Assembly: GCA_030157865.1 (NCBI GenBank)
Contig: JAOATY010000010.1
Span: 1 to 64,000 of the forward strand
DNA length: 64,000 nt
Reading direction: 5' to 3'
Source: Candidatus Nanopelagicales bacterium
GTDB lineage: Bacteria > Actinomycetota > Actinomycetes > S36-B12 > UBA5976
Part shown: piece after piece, positions 19,579 through 28,689 of the stretch
Layout: each line of letters begins with the position of its first letter
How positions within the stretch are numbered: position 1 is the first letter of the stretch
Program-made: the position numbers and the translations under genes
The notes under the pieces: generated by a model
What the model saw: the letters and a program-made list of their open reading frames with translations, nothing else
Databases searched by the model: none
Told to the model about the DNA's origin: nothing

Positions 19579-19879
19579 GGTATTCCCCTTTAAGTAATGC
19601 CTAATTTTTATCGACTAAGTCCCTAGACTCTACCGAGTCCATTGGATAATGCTCGCTAGAAGGTACGTTAAAACACGAATTCCTGCAATTTTTGGCCAAG
19701 TTTTGGGTAGATCTGGTGGAAACCTCGATTACCGGGCTGTTTTCAATCGCAATTCGGCGCGATCACACTGTTCTTAAGCCTTCGCAAAATGGGAATAATC
19801 AACCTTTCCTACTAATCTTTACTACTAGTCGGCAAAACGATGATGAAGACACATTGCGCAGCCAACAACACCAAATCAG
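19579..19879. other. intergenic region between dksA-like gene and ileS leader
   Basis: About 300 bases containing the divergent promoters of the dksA-like gene and ileS. I could not identify convincing -35/-10 pairs. A 69-codon plus-strand frame (19692-19898) has no ribosome site and no recognizable sequence and is not called. No tRNA or other RNA gene is visible. Confidence 0.4.
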
Positions 19880-20149
19880 CGAATTGGGGACGGTGTAAGC
19901 CCAAAAAGGTGTTGTTCTGAGTGATATCACTTCTGAGTTGCTTCGAAGAACGGCCAATAATGGGAATAGATCCCCAACTTGGCCAAGTAGAACGAGTCAG
20001 CTGACCGAAACTTAAGTGGATTTTGCGTCGCAAGTGCAAAGTCAACAAGGGTGGTACCGCGGGAATGGCCTAAAAATCATCTCGTCCCTTGAATTCATAT
20101 TCACCAAACGGTGATCATGAAAATTGACTGCAAGCGACGAGGAAAACTG
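19880..20149 (+). ncRNA. T-box leader of ileS, probably translational
   Basis: The T-box sequence TGGTACCGCGG is at 20052-20062. AAGGG (20047-20051) can pair with CCCTT (20086-20090), the usual antiterminator/antisequestrator core. CTCGTCCCTTG (20081-20091) can instead pair with CAAGCGACGAG (20131-20141), which covers the GAGG ribosome site seven bases before the ileS ATG. No U-tract follows, so control should be at translation. A hairpin lies at 19952-19984 (GGCCAA/TTGGCC, TGGG/CCCA). An isoleucine codon ATC at 19926-19928, followed by A, is the likely specifier. The short 5' part fits the reduced Stem I of actinobacterial ileS T-boxes. Confidence 0.9.
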
Positions 20150-23100
20150 ATGGCTTACCGCGATGTACCCGCGAAGATTGATCTTCCAGCGATGGAGCAC
20201 GATGTGCTCTCGTTTTGGAAAGACAATGACATCTTTCATAAATCATTAGCGCGAACTAGTGATGGTCCGCGCTGGGTGTTTTTCGAAGGACCGCCGACAG
20301 CTAACGGCATGCCAGGAACACACCACGTCGAGGCACGCGTATTCAAGGACATCTTCCCGCGCTATCGCACCATGAAGGGTTACAACGTTCCGCGTAAGGC
20401 TGGTTGGGACTGCCATGGCTTGCCAGTCGAATTAGCCGTTGAAAAGGAATTGGGTTTCACTGGCAAACAAGATATTGAAAAATACGGAATCGCAGAATTC
20501 AATGCTCGATGCAAAGAATCAGTATTGCGTCACGTTGATGAATTCGAAAACATGACTTCGCGCATGGGCTACTGGGTAGATATGGACCAGGCCTATTGGA
20601 CCATGGATGAAAAATACATCGACAGCGTTTGGTGGAGCTTAAAGCGAATCTTTGATAAAGGTCTCTTGGTTCAGGATCACCGCGTTTCTCCGTATTGCCC
20701 ACGTTGCGGCACTGGCTTATCCGATCACGAATTAGCTCAAGGCTACGAAGATGTAGTCGACGCCTCGGTTTATGTTCGATTCCCTGTGACAAGTGGTCCA
20801 CTTCCAGAAAAGTATTCCGGAATCTCGTTATTGATTTGGACAACCACACCTTGGACTTTAATTTCCAACACCGCTGCTGCAGTTAATGCTGAAGTTGATT
20901 ACGTTGTTGCCCAAACTGCTGATGGCGAATACCTGGTCATTGCCGAAGCGTTACGCGAAAAAGTGCTTGGCGAAGACTCAAAGGCACTCGAAACCATCAA
21001 GGGTCGTGACCTAGAAGGCACCAGTTACCAGCGTCCGTTCGATTGGGTAACTTTCCCAGAAACAGATGCTCCGGTACATACCGTGCTATTGGCTGACTTT
21101 GTTACCACCGAAGACGGTACTGGCGTAGTCCATGAAGCTCCAGCATTTGGCGCAGAGGATCTTGTACTTTGTCGTTCATATGGTTTGCCGGTTGTAAATC
21201 CAGTTTTGCCAAATGGAACTTTTGAATCTGATATTCCAGAAGTAGCTGGAGTCTTCTTTAAGACCGCTGATCCGCGTCTAGTCGAGTTGCTAGAGGAAAA
21301 GGGACTGCTGTTCCGTCATCTGCCTTATGAGCACTCCTACCCGCATTGCTGGAGATGTCACACTGCGTTGATTTATTACGCACAACCGTCTTGGTACATC
21401 AAGACCACTGAGATCAAAGACAAGTTGCTAGCTCAAAACGAAAAAACCAATTGGTTCCCAGAAACTATTAAGAACGGTCGATTCGGTGACTGGCTAAACA
21501 ACAACGTCGACTGGGCACTTTCACGTAATCGCTATTGGGGAACTCCGCTACCAATCTGGCGCTGTGAAGAAAACCACTTAACTTGCGTTGGTGGTCGCTC
21601 AGAACTTGCATCTCTTGCAGGCGATCACACCTTAACCGTTGATCCACATAGACCGTTTGTGGACGACATCATTTTTGCTTGCCCAGAGTGCGGTGGTACT
21701 GCTACTCGAGTACCGGAAGTCATCGACTGTTGGTACGACTCAGGTGCAATGCCATTCGCACAATGGGGTTACCCAGAAAACAATAAGGAAACTTTTGAAG
21801 CCAGCTACCCAGCTGATTTCATTTGTGAAGCGATTGATCAAACCCGTGGCTGGTTCTACACCTTGATGGCCATTGGAACTTTAGTGTTTGAAGAATCTTC
21901 ATACGAGAACGTGCTTTGTCTTGGTCACATCCTTGATGAAGACGGTCGAAAGATGAGTAAGCACTTAGGTAACGTGCTTGAGCCAATCGGTTTGATGGAT
22001 GAACACGGTGCTGATGCACTTCGTTGGTTCATGCTTGTAAGTGGTTCGCCATGGAGCGCACGTCGCGTTGGTCACGGCACAATTGCAGAAGTTGTTCGCA
22101 AGACACTTCTTACTTACTGGAACACTGTTGCATTCCAAAGTCTCTATGCTCGCGCAGGTAATTGGGATAGCAGCACTGCTTCGCTTGATGGACTTACTGA
22201 CCTTGATCAGTGGGCAGTATCGCAAGCCACTCGCCTAGCGCGCGATGTCGATCAGGCACTTGAACAGTTCGATACGCAACGTGCTGGTCGCTTTATTGCT
22301 GAGTACGTAGATGATTTGAGCAACTGGTACGTCCGTCGTTCTCGTCGCCGGTTCTGGGATGCAGATCACGCGGCGCTAAGTACTTTGCATTACTGCCTAA
22401 AGGTAGTGACTCAAGTAATGGCTCCGTTCACACCGTTTATTACTGAACGCGTTTGGCAAGACCTTTACACAACTTCAGACACTGAATCTGTGCACTTGAG
22501 TTCTTGGCCACAGTGGTCAGATGACCAGATCAGCGACACCTTGCGTGATCAGGTTGATCTAACTCGCCGCTTAGTTGAACTTGGTCGATCGGCGCGCGCC
22601 GCATCTGGCGTAAAGACGCGTCAGCCACTTCAGCGTGCATTGGTCGCGGCTCCAGGTTGGGACACTTTGCCAGAAGGTCTGCAGGCTCAGATTCGAGATG
22701 AAGTAAACGTATTAAGTCTGGAAAGTCTGTCAGGTACTGGCGAGCTTGTTGATGTCAGCCTGAAGGCGAACTTCAAGACACTTGGCGCAAGGTTTGGCAA
22801 GAGTACGCCAGAAATTGCTTCGGCAATCGCTTCGGCAGATGCCAATGCCTTAGTAGATGCCTTGAGATCTGGCACTACCTCTGTTCAAGTTTCTGGGGTC
22901 GACTACGAAATTGGTCCGGATGATGTTGTCGTCACCGAAGTCCCTCGTGAAGGCTGGACTGTTGCAAGTGATTCTGGTGAATCATTAGCCCTCGATCTAG
23001 CCTTGACTCCTGAGTTAATCGGTCAAGGCATTGCTCGAGACGTTACTCGCCTGATTCAAGATGCTCGCAAATCATCTGGCTTGGACATTAGCGATCGAAT

Positions 23101-23269
23101 TGTTGTTACTTGGGAGTCTGATGCGGAAGCAACAGTTGCGGCGCTAACTTCTCATGCTGACTTAGTAGCCAGTGAAGTCTTAGCAACCACTTGGTCACAA
23201 GGAACAGTAGCTGAGCCAACTGCAACTGATGAGGAATTAGGACTTAAGGTTTTAATTACTAAAGCGTAG
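20150..23269 (+). CDS. ileS: isoleucyl-tRNA synthetase
   Basis: Charges tRNA(Ile) with isoleucine; class I synthetase with an editing domain. From ATG 20150 (GAGG seven bases upstream) the protein has 1039 residues. The HIGH-equivalent is PGTHH in PPTANGMPGTHH and the KMSKS loop is GRKMSKHLGNV. Cysteine pairs (CPRCG, CPECGG) suggest zinc sites. Length and motif variants fit the long, eukaryote-like IleRS found in many Actinobacteria. A GTG at 20111 would extend the protein into the sequestering leader and is rejected. Confidence 0.96.
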   Translation: MAYRDVPAKIDLPAMEHDVLSFWKDNDIFHKSLARTSDGPRWVFFEGPPTANGMPGTHHVEARVFKDIFPRYRTMKGYNVPRKAGWDCHGLPVELAVEKELGFTGKQDIEKYGIAEFNARCKESVLRHVDEFENMTSRMGYWVDMDQAYWTMDEKYIDSVWWSLKRIFDKGLLVQDHRVSPYCPRCGTGLSDHELAQGYEDVVDASVYVRFPVTSGPLPEKYSGISLLIWTTTPWTLISNTAAAVNAEVDYVVAQTADGEYLVIAEALREKVLGEDSKALETIKGRDLEGTSYQRPFDWVTFPETDAPVHTVLLADFVTTEDGTGVVHEAPAFGAEDLVLCRSYGLPVVNPVLPNGTFESDIPEVAGVFFKTADPRLVELLEEKGLLFRHLPYEHSYPHCWRCHTALIYYAQPSWYIKTTEIKDKLLAQNEKTNWFPETIKNGRFGDWLNNNVDWALSRNRYWGTPLPIWRCEENHLTCVGGRSELASLAGDHTLTVDPHRPFVDDIIFACPECGGTATRVPEVIDCWYDSGAMPFAQWGYPENNKETFEASYPADFICEAIDQTRGWFYTLMAIGTLVFEESSYENVLCLGHILDEDGRKMSKHLGNVLEPIGLMDEHGADALRWFMLVSGSPWSARRVGHGTIAEVVRKTLLTYWNTVAFQSLYARAGNWDSSTASLDGLTDLDQWAVSQATRLARDVDQALEQFDTQRAGRFIAEYVDDLSNWYVRRSRRRFWDADHAALSTLHYCLKVVTQVMAPFTPFITERVWQDLYTTSDTESVHLSSWPQWSDDQISDTLRDQVDLTRRLVELGRSARAASGVKTRQPLQRALVAAPGWDTLPEGLQAQIRDEVNVLSLESLSGTGELVDVSLKANFKTLGARFGKSTPEIASAIASADANALVDALRSGTTSVQVSGVDYEIGPDDVVVTEVPREGWTVASDSGESLALDLALTPELIGQGIARDVTRLIQDARKSSGLDISDRIVVTWESDAEATVAALTSHADLVASEVLATTWSQGTVAEPTATDEELGLKVLITKA

Positions 23270-23275
23270 TTACAT

Positions 23276-23313
23276 AAAAAGAAGGCCTGGGAAAATCCCA
23301 GGCCTTCTTTTTT
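23276..23313. terminator. bidirectional terminator between ileS and divIVA
   Basis: A 12-bp perfect stem, GAAGGCCTGGGA (23281-23292) with TCCCAGGCCTTC (23296-23307), AAA loop, preceded by five A and followed by six T. It can terminate ileS on the plus strand and the division cluster on the minus strand. Confidence 0.95.
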
Positions 23314-23321
23314 GTTAAGAA

Positions 23322-24128
23322 TTAATCTTCAGTTACCTGACGGTCACCACTGATGTTCTTGGATTCAAGTTCACGAAGCTGTCCTTCTAGGTAGCTGCGT
23401 AGACGACCACGGTATTCGCGTTCGTAGGCACGAAGTTCTTCAACTCGACGCTCCATTGCTACGCGCTGTGACTCAAACTCACGAGTGATGTTTGCAACGT
23501 TTGTCTTAGCTTCAGAAACAAGTTCTTCAGATGTTGACTTGGCTGCACTTAGAAGCTGCTCAGATTCGATTCGAGCTGAAGCGACTGCTTCGTCTGCGGT
23601 GCGCTGGGCAAGTTCAAGGATACGTACTGAAGCCACACCTTGTTCGGCTGGTGATGAGGATGCTGCTGCAGTTGCAGCCGCAGCCACGCCTTCAGACTGT
23701 GAAGTAGCAAGCTGCTCTTTAAGTTCGGAAATTGCATCAGAGCTTGCTGATAGTTCGCTCTGTGTTGCAGAAAGTTGTGATTCAAGTTCATTGATACGAG
23801 CTTGTGCATCCTTTAGCAATTCATCGCTAGCTGCACTGTCTTCAGAAACTACTGCGCGTGCCTGTGAATCTTCAAGTGCCTTAGCTGCCTGATCTAGTTC
23901 ACTCTTTAGACGAGCATTCTCGTCACTCAGCGAACGGATCTCTTCGCGGATTGATTCCGGTACTTCACCCTTGGCAGTTGCGCGCAGGTCTTCGGCTTCG
24001 CGAGTTACTGCAGACAGTGACTCTTCGATTTCGTCTAGGAAGTTATCAACCTCATCAAGGTCGTAACCTTCTTTGAATCGAACTGTAGTGAACTGCTTGT
24101 TACGCACGTCTTCAGGCGTCAAAGCCAT
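23322..24128 (-). CDS. divIVA: DivIVA/Wag31 polar growth scaffold
   Basis: Cytoplasmic coiled-coil protein marking poles and septa and directing wall synthesis. The 268 residues begin with the membrane-binding DivIVA domain (MALTPEDVRNKQFTTVRFKEGYD), where the Phe/Arg-containing loop inserts into curved membrane. Coiled coil follows to about 135, an Ala/Ser-rich linker to about 165, then a second coiled coil ending in YREYRGRLRSYLEGQL. GGAAGG precedes the ATG. A possible promoter with TAATCT and a small GTTGAG/CTCAAC hairpin (24165-24181) lie in the 161-base upstream gap. Confidence 0.94.
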   Translation of the reverse strand: MALTPEDVRNKQFTTVRFKEGYDLDEVDNFLDEIEESLSAVTREAEDLRATAKGEVPESIREEIRSLSDENARLKSELDQAAKALEDSQARAVVSEDSAASDELLKDAQARINELESQLSATQSELSASSDAISELKEQLATSQSEGVAAAATAAASSSPAEQGVASVRILELAQRTADEAVASARIESEQLLSAAKSTSEELVSEAKTNVANITREFESQRVAMERRVEELRAYEREYRGRLRSYLEGQLRELESKNISGDRQVTED

Positions 24129-24289
24129 GATGAAAACCTTCCGTCTTGAATAATGTCCGAGATTGTTGAGAAATCCTCAACCTCGTGCCTTCTAGATTAG
24201 AGATAAATCCGCAGAAAGTGAAACCCAGATCACTGTTTCTAAGGTTTTTAGGGGTTATTTCAAGTCCAGTGAATCGGACATTTACAACA

Positions 24290-24574
24290 CTAAATTCCGG
24301 CCAAAATTCCACGGGTGATTGAAATTGCAAGCAACAAAATGATGAATGACAGATCTAACGAAACGCTTCCGATGCGAACACTGGGAACCACTTTACGAAT
24401 TGCCTTTAAGGGTGGATCTGTAAGCGTGAAAACCGTTTCGGAGAGCAATAAAAGCGGACCCTTTGGTCGCCAATCTCGGGCGAAAATCGAAACGTACTCA
24501 AGAACTAATCTGGCAATCAAAATCAGAACATAAAGATTAAGAAGCGATGAGATTAACGCAGCAACAGATGACAC
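24290..24574 (-). CDS. YggT-family membrane protein
   Basis: 94 residues with two membrane helices (about 4-28 and 66-92) and the YggT signature VLEYVSIFARDWRP followed by LTDPPLKAIRKVVP. Family function is not settled, but it is regularly encoded between sepF and divIVA and is linked to envelope growth by neighbourhood. It starts 12 bases after sepF. Confidence 0.88.
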   Translation of the reverse strand: MSSVAALISSLLNLYVLILIARLVLEYVSIFARDWRPKGPLLLLSETVFTLTDPPLKAIRKVVPSVRIGSVSLDLSFIILLLAISITRGILAGI

Positions 24575-24586
24575 GGTGAAGGGTTA

Positions 24587-25084
24587 TTAGCTCTGGTTGA
24601 AGAATGGATCTTCGCGCAGTTGCGCACGAGCAGCTGCACCAATATCAACATTTGCTGGTGACAAAAGGAATACGCCCTTAGTTACCTTTTCAATGCTGCC
24701 GTGAAGTCCAAAAGCTAGACCTGCGGAGAAATCAACGATACGGCGAGCGTCTGCTTCGTCCATGTCGCTTAAGTTCATGATTACTGGAGTACCAGAACGG
24801 AACTCTTCGCCAATACGACGAGCATCGTTGTAAGTAATTGGGTGCAAAGTTGTGATGCGGTAAACATCAGCAAGCGGTGCCGCTGCGCGAGTTGGCGCTG
24901 CGTAGGAAGTGTGAGCCTGTTCGCTGACATGCTCGTAAGAAGATGTGGTTGTTACCGGGCGCAATGGCGCTTGCTCTTCGTATGACTGGTATTCCGCATC
25001 AGCGTAGTTACCGAATTCATCGGTGTATTCGCCGCCATCGACAAGGCCAAGATATTCAGCCATTTTTCGCATTGCGTTAGCCAT
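24587..25084 (-). CDS. sepF: cell division protein SepF
   Basis: FtsZ-binding membrane anchor of the Z-ring, essential in Actinobacteria that lack FtsA. 165 residues: an N-terminal amphipathic helix (MANAMRKMAEYLGL) expected to bind membrane, an acidic/Tyr linker, and the C-terminal SepF domain (about 85-160; VIMNLSDMDEADARRIVDFSAGL). The ATG at 25084 has AAGGAG upstream; an in-frame upstream start would overlap yggS by more than 100 bases and is rejected. Confidence 0.95.
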   Translation of the reverse strand: MANAMRKMAEYLGLVDGGEYTDEFGNYADAEYQSYEEQAPLRPVTTTSSYEHVSEQAHTSYAAPTRAAAPLADVYRITTLHPITYNDARRIGEEFRSGTPVIMNLSDMDEADARRIVDFSAGLAFGLHGSIEKVTKGVFLLSPANVDIGAAARAQLREDPFFNQS

Positions 25085-25119
25085 GTGGTTCGCTCCTTGC
25101 AGGGGTAAGTAATACGAAC

Positions 25120-25818
25120 TTACCCCTGAAAACCCCGTTTTCCGAGGATCGATGAGCCTATTCGAAGGTGTGTCGCGCCATATTTCAAGGCAGTTGCAAA
25201 GTCCCCGCTCATGCCAGCCGAGATCCAATTTGCCTCCGGAAACTTGGCTTGGATCAGGTTGGCAAACTCTTGCAATCGGGCAAACGCCATGTCGTCATCT
25301 CCGCCGAGCGGTGCCACTCCCATTACTCCCTGAAGTTTTAATCCACTGGAGCTAGATATCAAATCGGCGAGATCCATAATTTCGTCTGGCAATGCTCCTC
25401 CCCGATTTTCAGTCGGGACGGGGTCCAGATTGGCTTGGATTAAAACCCCAAGCGGAGTTTCACGATTAGCTACCGCCTTGGTTAGCGCAGCTACTAAATC
25501 AACACGATCAACGCTATGCACTACATCAGCCCAAGCAGCAACACTTTTTGCTTTATTGGTTTGCAGTTGACCAATTGCATGCCAAATCAAATTCTTTGCC
25601 TGCACTTCGTCGTGCTTCGGCTTGGCTTCCTGATCGCGATTTTCACCAACATTGGATACGCCAAGTTCAGCCAAAAGATCAACATCACTTGCAGGCCAGG
25701 TTTTAGTCACTGCGATTAGCGTGACATCTTCGCGATTTCGATTTGCCGCAATGCAAGCCTGCGAAATGTCGCGCTCAACATCTTGCAAATTGGCTTGCAA
25801 CTCTTGCTTTCGATCCAT
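25120..25818 (-). CDS. yggS: PLP-homeostasis protein, YggS/PROSC family
   Basis: PLP-binding, non-catalytic barrel protein that buffers the cofactor. The PLP lysine is Lys39 in VTLIAVTKTWPA; HAIGQLQTNKAK and GMSGDFATALKYGATHLRIG are family motifs. ATG 25818 gives 232 residues; a GTG at 25854 would overlap pgeF and is possible but less likely. Confidence 0.93.
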   Translation of the reverse strand: MDRKQELQANLQDVERDISQACIAANRNREDVTLIAVTKTWPASDVDLLAELGVSNVGENRDQEAKPKHDEVQAKNLIWHAIGQLQTNKAKSVAAWADVVHSVDRVDLVAALTKAVANRETPLGVLIQANLDPVPTENRGGALPDEIMDLADLISSSSGLKLQGVMGVAPLGGDDDMAFARLQEFANLIQAKFPEANWISAGMSGDFATALKYGATHLRIGSSILGKRGFQG

Positions 25819-25843
25819 GCTGTCCACTCTATGAGTTTGAGAA

Positions 25844-26563
25844 CTAAGAAGCACCTATTGCAATAACTAATCCGCCACGACCAGTTGGATCCCCTGCAGC
25901 GCGTCGATATGAAAACAAATCTTCGTTCTCGAATGTGCACCCGTCGAATTCATGGATTTGTGTAACCTGCGATGCAAGAACTGATTTAACACCTGCCGAT
26001 AAATCCAAATGCGTGCTGGATGAAACTGCAGCTGGGCAAACTTCTCTAAACTGCTCAACTCTTTCCGCTGGTACTTCATAACACTTCGCGCAGATGGCAG
26101 GTCCGATGACGGCTTGAGTATGCGCTAATTGTGCGCCCGTTGCTACGAATTCATCAAGAAGAGTTTGCACAACATTGGCTAAGACTCCTCGCCAGCCAGC
26201 ATGACCAACTGCCACTACTCGATTTACCGGATCAATTAATCCGAAAGGAACGCAGTCAGCGGCTAAGGCCACTAATGCCAAGCCCGGTGACTTTGTTACC
26301 AAACCATCGCCGTGAGGCGCGATCCCAGATTCGTTAACTACGTGAACTCGGTTTCCATGCTCGGCATTCATTATTGAGATACCTTCTGCGGAAACCATTG
26401 CTTTAACGAGATCTAGATTTGCTGAAACGCATTTCGGATCATCACCCACATAAGACGCAAGGTTAAGTGAGTTATACGGTGACGCACTTGTGCCACCATT
26501 TCGACTCAGTGCAATTACTTGAATGCCTTCAATAGAAACGCGGCCAAAGACCTGCGAATTCAT
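25844..26563 (-). CDS. pgeF: peptidoglycan editing factor PgeF / purine nucleoside phosphorylase (YfiH family)
   Basis: Copper/zinc-binding multicopper-like fold. Family members have been described as purine nucleoside phosphorylases and as factors that remove wrong residues from wall precursors. The 239 residues show the metal ligands in AEHGNRVHV, CAKCYEV and VAVGHAGWRGV. It is encoded straight after ftsZ, as in most Actinobacteria. A 7-bp hairpin (26567-26585) covers the ftsZ stop and ends four bases before this ATG. Confidence 0.9.
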   Translation of the reverse strand: MNSQVFGRVSIEGIQVIALSRNGGTSASPYNSLNLASYVGDDPKCVSANLDLVKAMVSAEGISIMNAEHGNRVHVVNESGIAPHGDGLVTKSPGLALVALAADCVPFGLIDPVNRVVAVGHAGWRGVLANVVQTLLDEFVATGAQLAHTQAVIGPAICAKCYEVPAERVEQFREVCPAAVSSSTHLDLSAGVKSVLASQVTQIHEFDGCTFENEDLFSYRRAAGDPTGRGGLVIAIGAS

Positions 26564-26581
26564 TGACTAGAAATGCTGTTT

Positions 26582-27814
26582 CTAGCGAAGGAAATCTGGA
26601 ACGTCGAGATCGCCATCATCTTCGCCGTCCATGTCAACGTCACCGTGACCTGAACTTGCAGGTGCATCGCCGAAGAGGTTTTCGAAGTTGTCGTCCTCGT
26701 CAGCCACGGCTGCATTGCCAAAAGCCCCATCCGAGAATGAATCTGGAGTGACTGGAATCGATGGAGCTTCGCCATCGCGGGCTAAGTCAACAGCAACTTC
26801 AGCGGCTAGTGGAGTTTCGTCAAGAACCTTCTTGGACATTGGTGAAGTTGAGCGATTTGATGGAGGTGAGCCACCATCAAAGCCAGCCGCGATAACGGTT
26901 ACCTTCACTTGGTCGCCTTGGGTGTCATCAATTACGGCACCAAAAATGATGTTGGCATCTGGATGCACTGCACTTTGAACCATGCGGGCGGCTTCATTGA
27001 TTTCGAACAAACCTAGGTCGCTGCCACCAGCGATGGACATAAGTACACCACGTGCACCTTCAATGCTGGCTTCAAGTAGCGGGCTGGAAATTGCCTGACG
27101 AGCTGCTTCGATCGCGCGGTCTGCGCCACGTGCTGAACCGATACCCATAAGCGCGCTACCAGCGTCTTTCATGACACTGCGAACGTCTGCGTAGTCAAGG
27201 TTGATAAGACCTGGAGTTGTAATCAAATCTGTAATGCCACTTACACCCTGCAATAGAACAGAGTCAGCATGACGGAATGCATCAATAACACTGATGCCGT
27301 TGTCAGCAAGTTCAAGTAAGCGATCGTTTGGAATAACGATCAAGGTGTCTACCTCGGTGCGAAGTGAATCTACGCCCTCATCAGCTTGGGATGAACGGCG
27401 CTTGCCTTCGAAGCTAAATGGTCGAGTAACCACACCAATGGTTAGTGCGCCCATGTCTCGAGCGATCTTGGCAACGATTGGTGCGCCACCAGTTCCAGTT
27501 CCGCCACCTTCACCAGCAGTTACGAAAACCATGTCAGCGCCGCGCAGAACTTCTTCGATTTCTTCGCGATGATCTTCCGCAGCTTGGCGACCAACTTCTG
27601 GATCAGCGCCAGCACCTAGACCACGAGTAAGGTCGCGGCCAATGTCTAACTTCACATCGGCATCACTCATTAATAGCGCTTGCGCGTCTGTATTAATGGC
27701 GACGAACTCAACACCCTTGAGGCCAGCTTCAATCATGCGATTGATTGCGTTAACGCCACCGCCGCCAATGCCAACAACTTTGATAACTGCTAGGTAATTC
27801 TGTGGTGCGGCCAT
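26582..27814 (-). CDS. ftsZ: cell division protein FtsZ
   Basis: Tubulin-like GTPase forming the Z-ring. 410 residues with the GTP-binding tubulin signature GGGTGTG at 103-109, the T7 loop [11 protein letters not shown], and a variable acidic linker from about 325. The C-terminal peptide DVPDFLR would bind SepF and other partners. ATG 27814 is preceded by AAAGG; the in-frame ATG at 27835 is less likely. The 188-base gap before it implies its own promoter in addition to read-through. Confidence 0.97.
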   Translation of the reverse strand: MAAPQNYLAVIKVVGIGGGGVNAINRMIEAGLKGVEFVAINTDAQALLMSDADVKLDIGRDLTRGLGAGADPEVGRQAAEDHREEIEEVLRGADMVFVTAGEGGGTGTGGAPIVAKIARDMGALTIGVVTRPFSFEGKRRSSQADEGVDSLRTEVDTLIVIPNDRLLELADNGISVIDAFRHADSVLLQGVSGITDLITTPGLINLDYADVRSVMKDAGSALMGIGSARGADRAIEAARQAISSPLLEASIEGARGVLMSIAGGSDLGLFEINEAARMVQSAVHPDANIIFGAVIDDTQGDQVKVTVIAAGFDGGSPPSNRSTSPMSKKVLDETPLAAEVAVDLARDGEAPSIPVTPDSFSDGAFGNAAVADEDDNFENLFGDAPASSGHGDVDMDGEDDGDLDVPDFLR

Positions 27815-28002
27815 GGTGTTTGCCTTTCTCGACAAGCTTGGTTGTGCCCAAGTAGCAAACTCTCAACCTCTTCTAGAGCGTTAAAGATTTCCCACCTTTG
27901 AGCAGGTATAAGTTACGGCTAAACACCAATGAATAGTGTGATTGACGCTTGGCGTGTCGAGTTAAATGCTTTTGCTAGATGGGCGGAACTGACTTGAGTC
28001 GC

Positions 28003-28689
28003 CTATTTAATAGTGGGCGCATCTGGTGCGCTGACGTTGATGACTGTGTAGCCCTTTTCCATCAATGCCTGAGCAACTTCGACTTTGTCGGCAGCGCGCT
28101 CCCCGGAACCAAAAGTTACTACGACGCCATTTCCTAAGGTTGCAGTGACGCTGTCTTGAGTTGGTGCGCTCAATCCCGTGATCGCCCAATCGTCTGGGAT
28201 AGCAGCTAACGCTTGAATGGCATTGGTCATAGCCGGACTGTCTGGTTGCGCCGAGATCACTAGTAGCCCAGCTGGTGGGGCTGCCACAACTCCGGCATTA
28301 ACGCCTTCGCCGTCAATCAAGTTAAATCCAGTTGCCGTTGCAGCTACCGCAATCGGAGTTCGCTCAGTAACGGTGATCACAATGGCATGTGGCCAACCAC
28401 GTTCTACTGTTGCAGCTTTAATTTCCGGCAGCGCTTGAAGTTGTTCGGAGATGACTCCTGGATTTATCGACATCAATGAGTTACCAATGGGAACGGCGGC
28501 AACCGCTGAGATTTGTTCAGCGGTCAGCCTGGAATTTCCAGTGATCGTTACTTCTTGAGCAACAAACCATTTTGATTGATACAGGCTCCACCAAGTGACG
28601 GCTGCAAGAATTACTAACAGCCAGATAAGCCATGGGCCTTTTGATTTGCGCTTCTTTTTTGGAGCGGCAGAACGAACTGTCTGTGACAT
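28003..28689 (-). CDS. ftsQ: cell division protein FtsQ
   Basis: Bitopic divisome protein. 228 residues: a basic cytoplasmic tail (KKKRKSKG), a membrane helix at about 19-37 and a POTRA domain from about 42 (VTITGNSRLTAEQI), then the FtsQ beta domain. The ATG shares one base with the murC stop (TAATG), indicating translational coupling. An in-frame start 36 bases upstream, inside murC, is rejected. Confidence 0.93.
   Translation of the reverse strand: MSQTVRSAAPKKKRKSKGPWLIWLLVILAAVTWWSLYQSKWFVAQEVTITGNSRLTAEQISAVAAVPIGNSLMSINPGVISEQLQALPEIKAATVERGWPHAIVITVTERTPIAVAATATGFNLIDGEGVNAGVVAAPPAGLLVISAQPDSPAMTNAIQALAAIPDDWAITGLSAPTQDSVTATLGNGVVVTFGSGERAADKVEVAQALMEKGYTVINVSAPDAPTIK

Noticed and set aside
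19692-19898. Small plus-strand frame before the ileS T-box, possible leader peptide
   Set aside because: No ribosome site, no isoleucine codon run, and control is already explained by the T-box.
20111-20149. Longer GTG start for ileS
   Set aside because: Would place the ribosome site and sequestering helix inside the coding region; GAGG and homology favour the ATG at 20150.
23485-23892. 135-codon plus-strand frame opposite divIVA
   Set aside because: Shadow of the Ala/Ser/Glu-rich coiled coil; composition explains the open frame.
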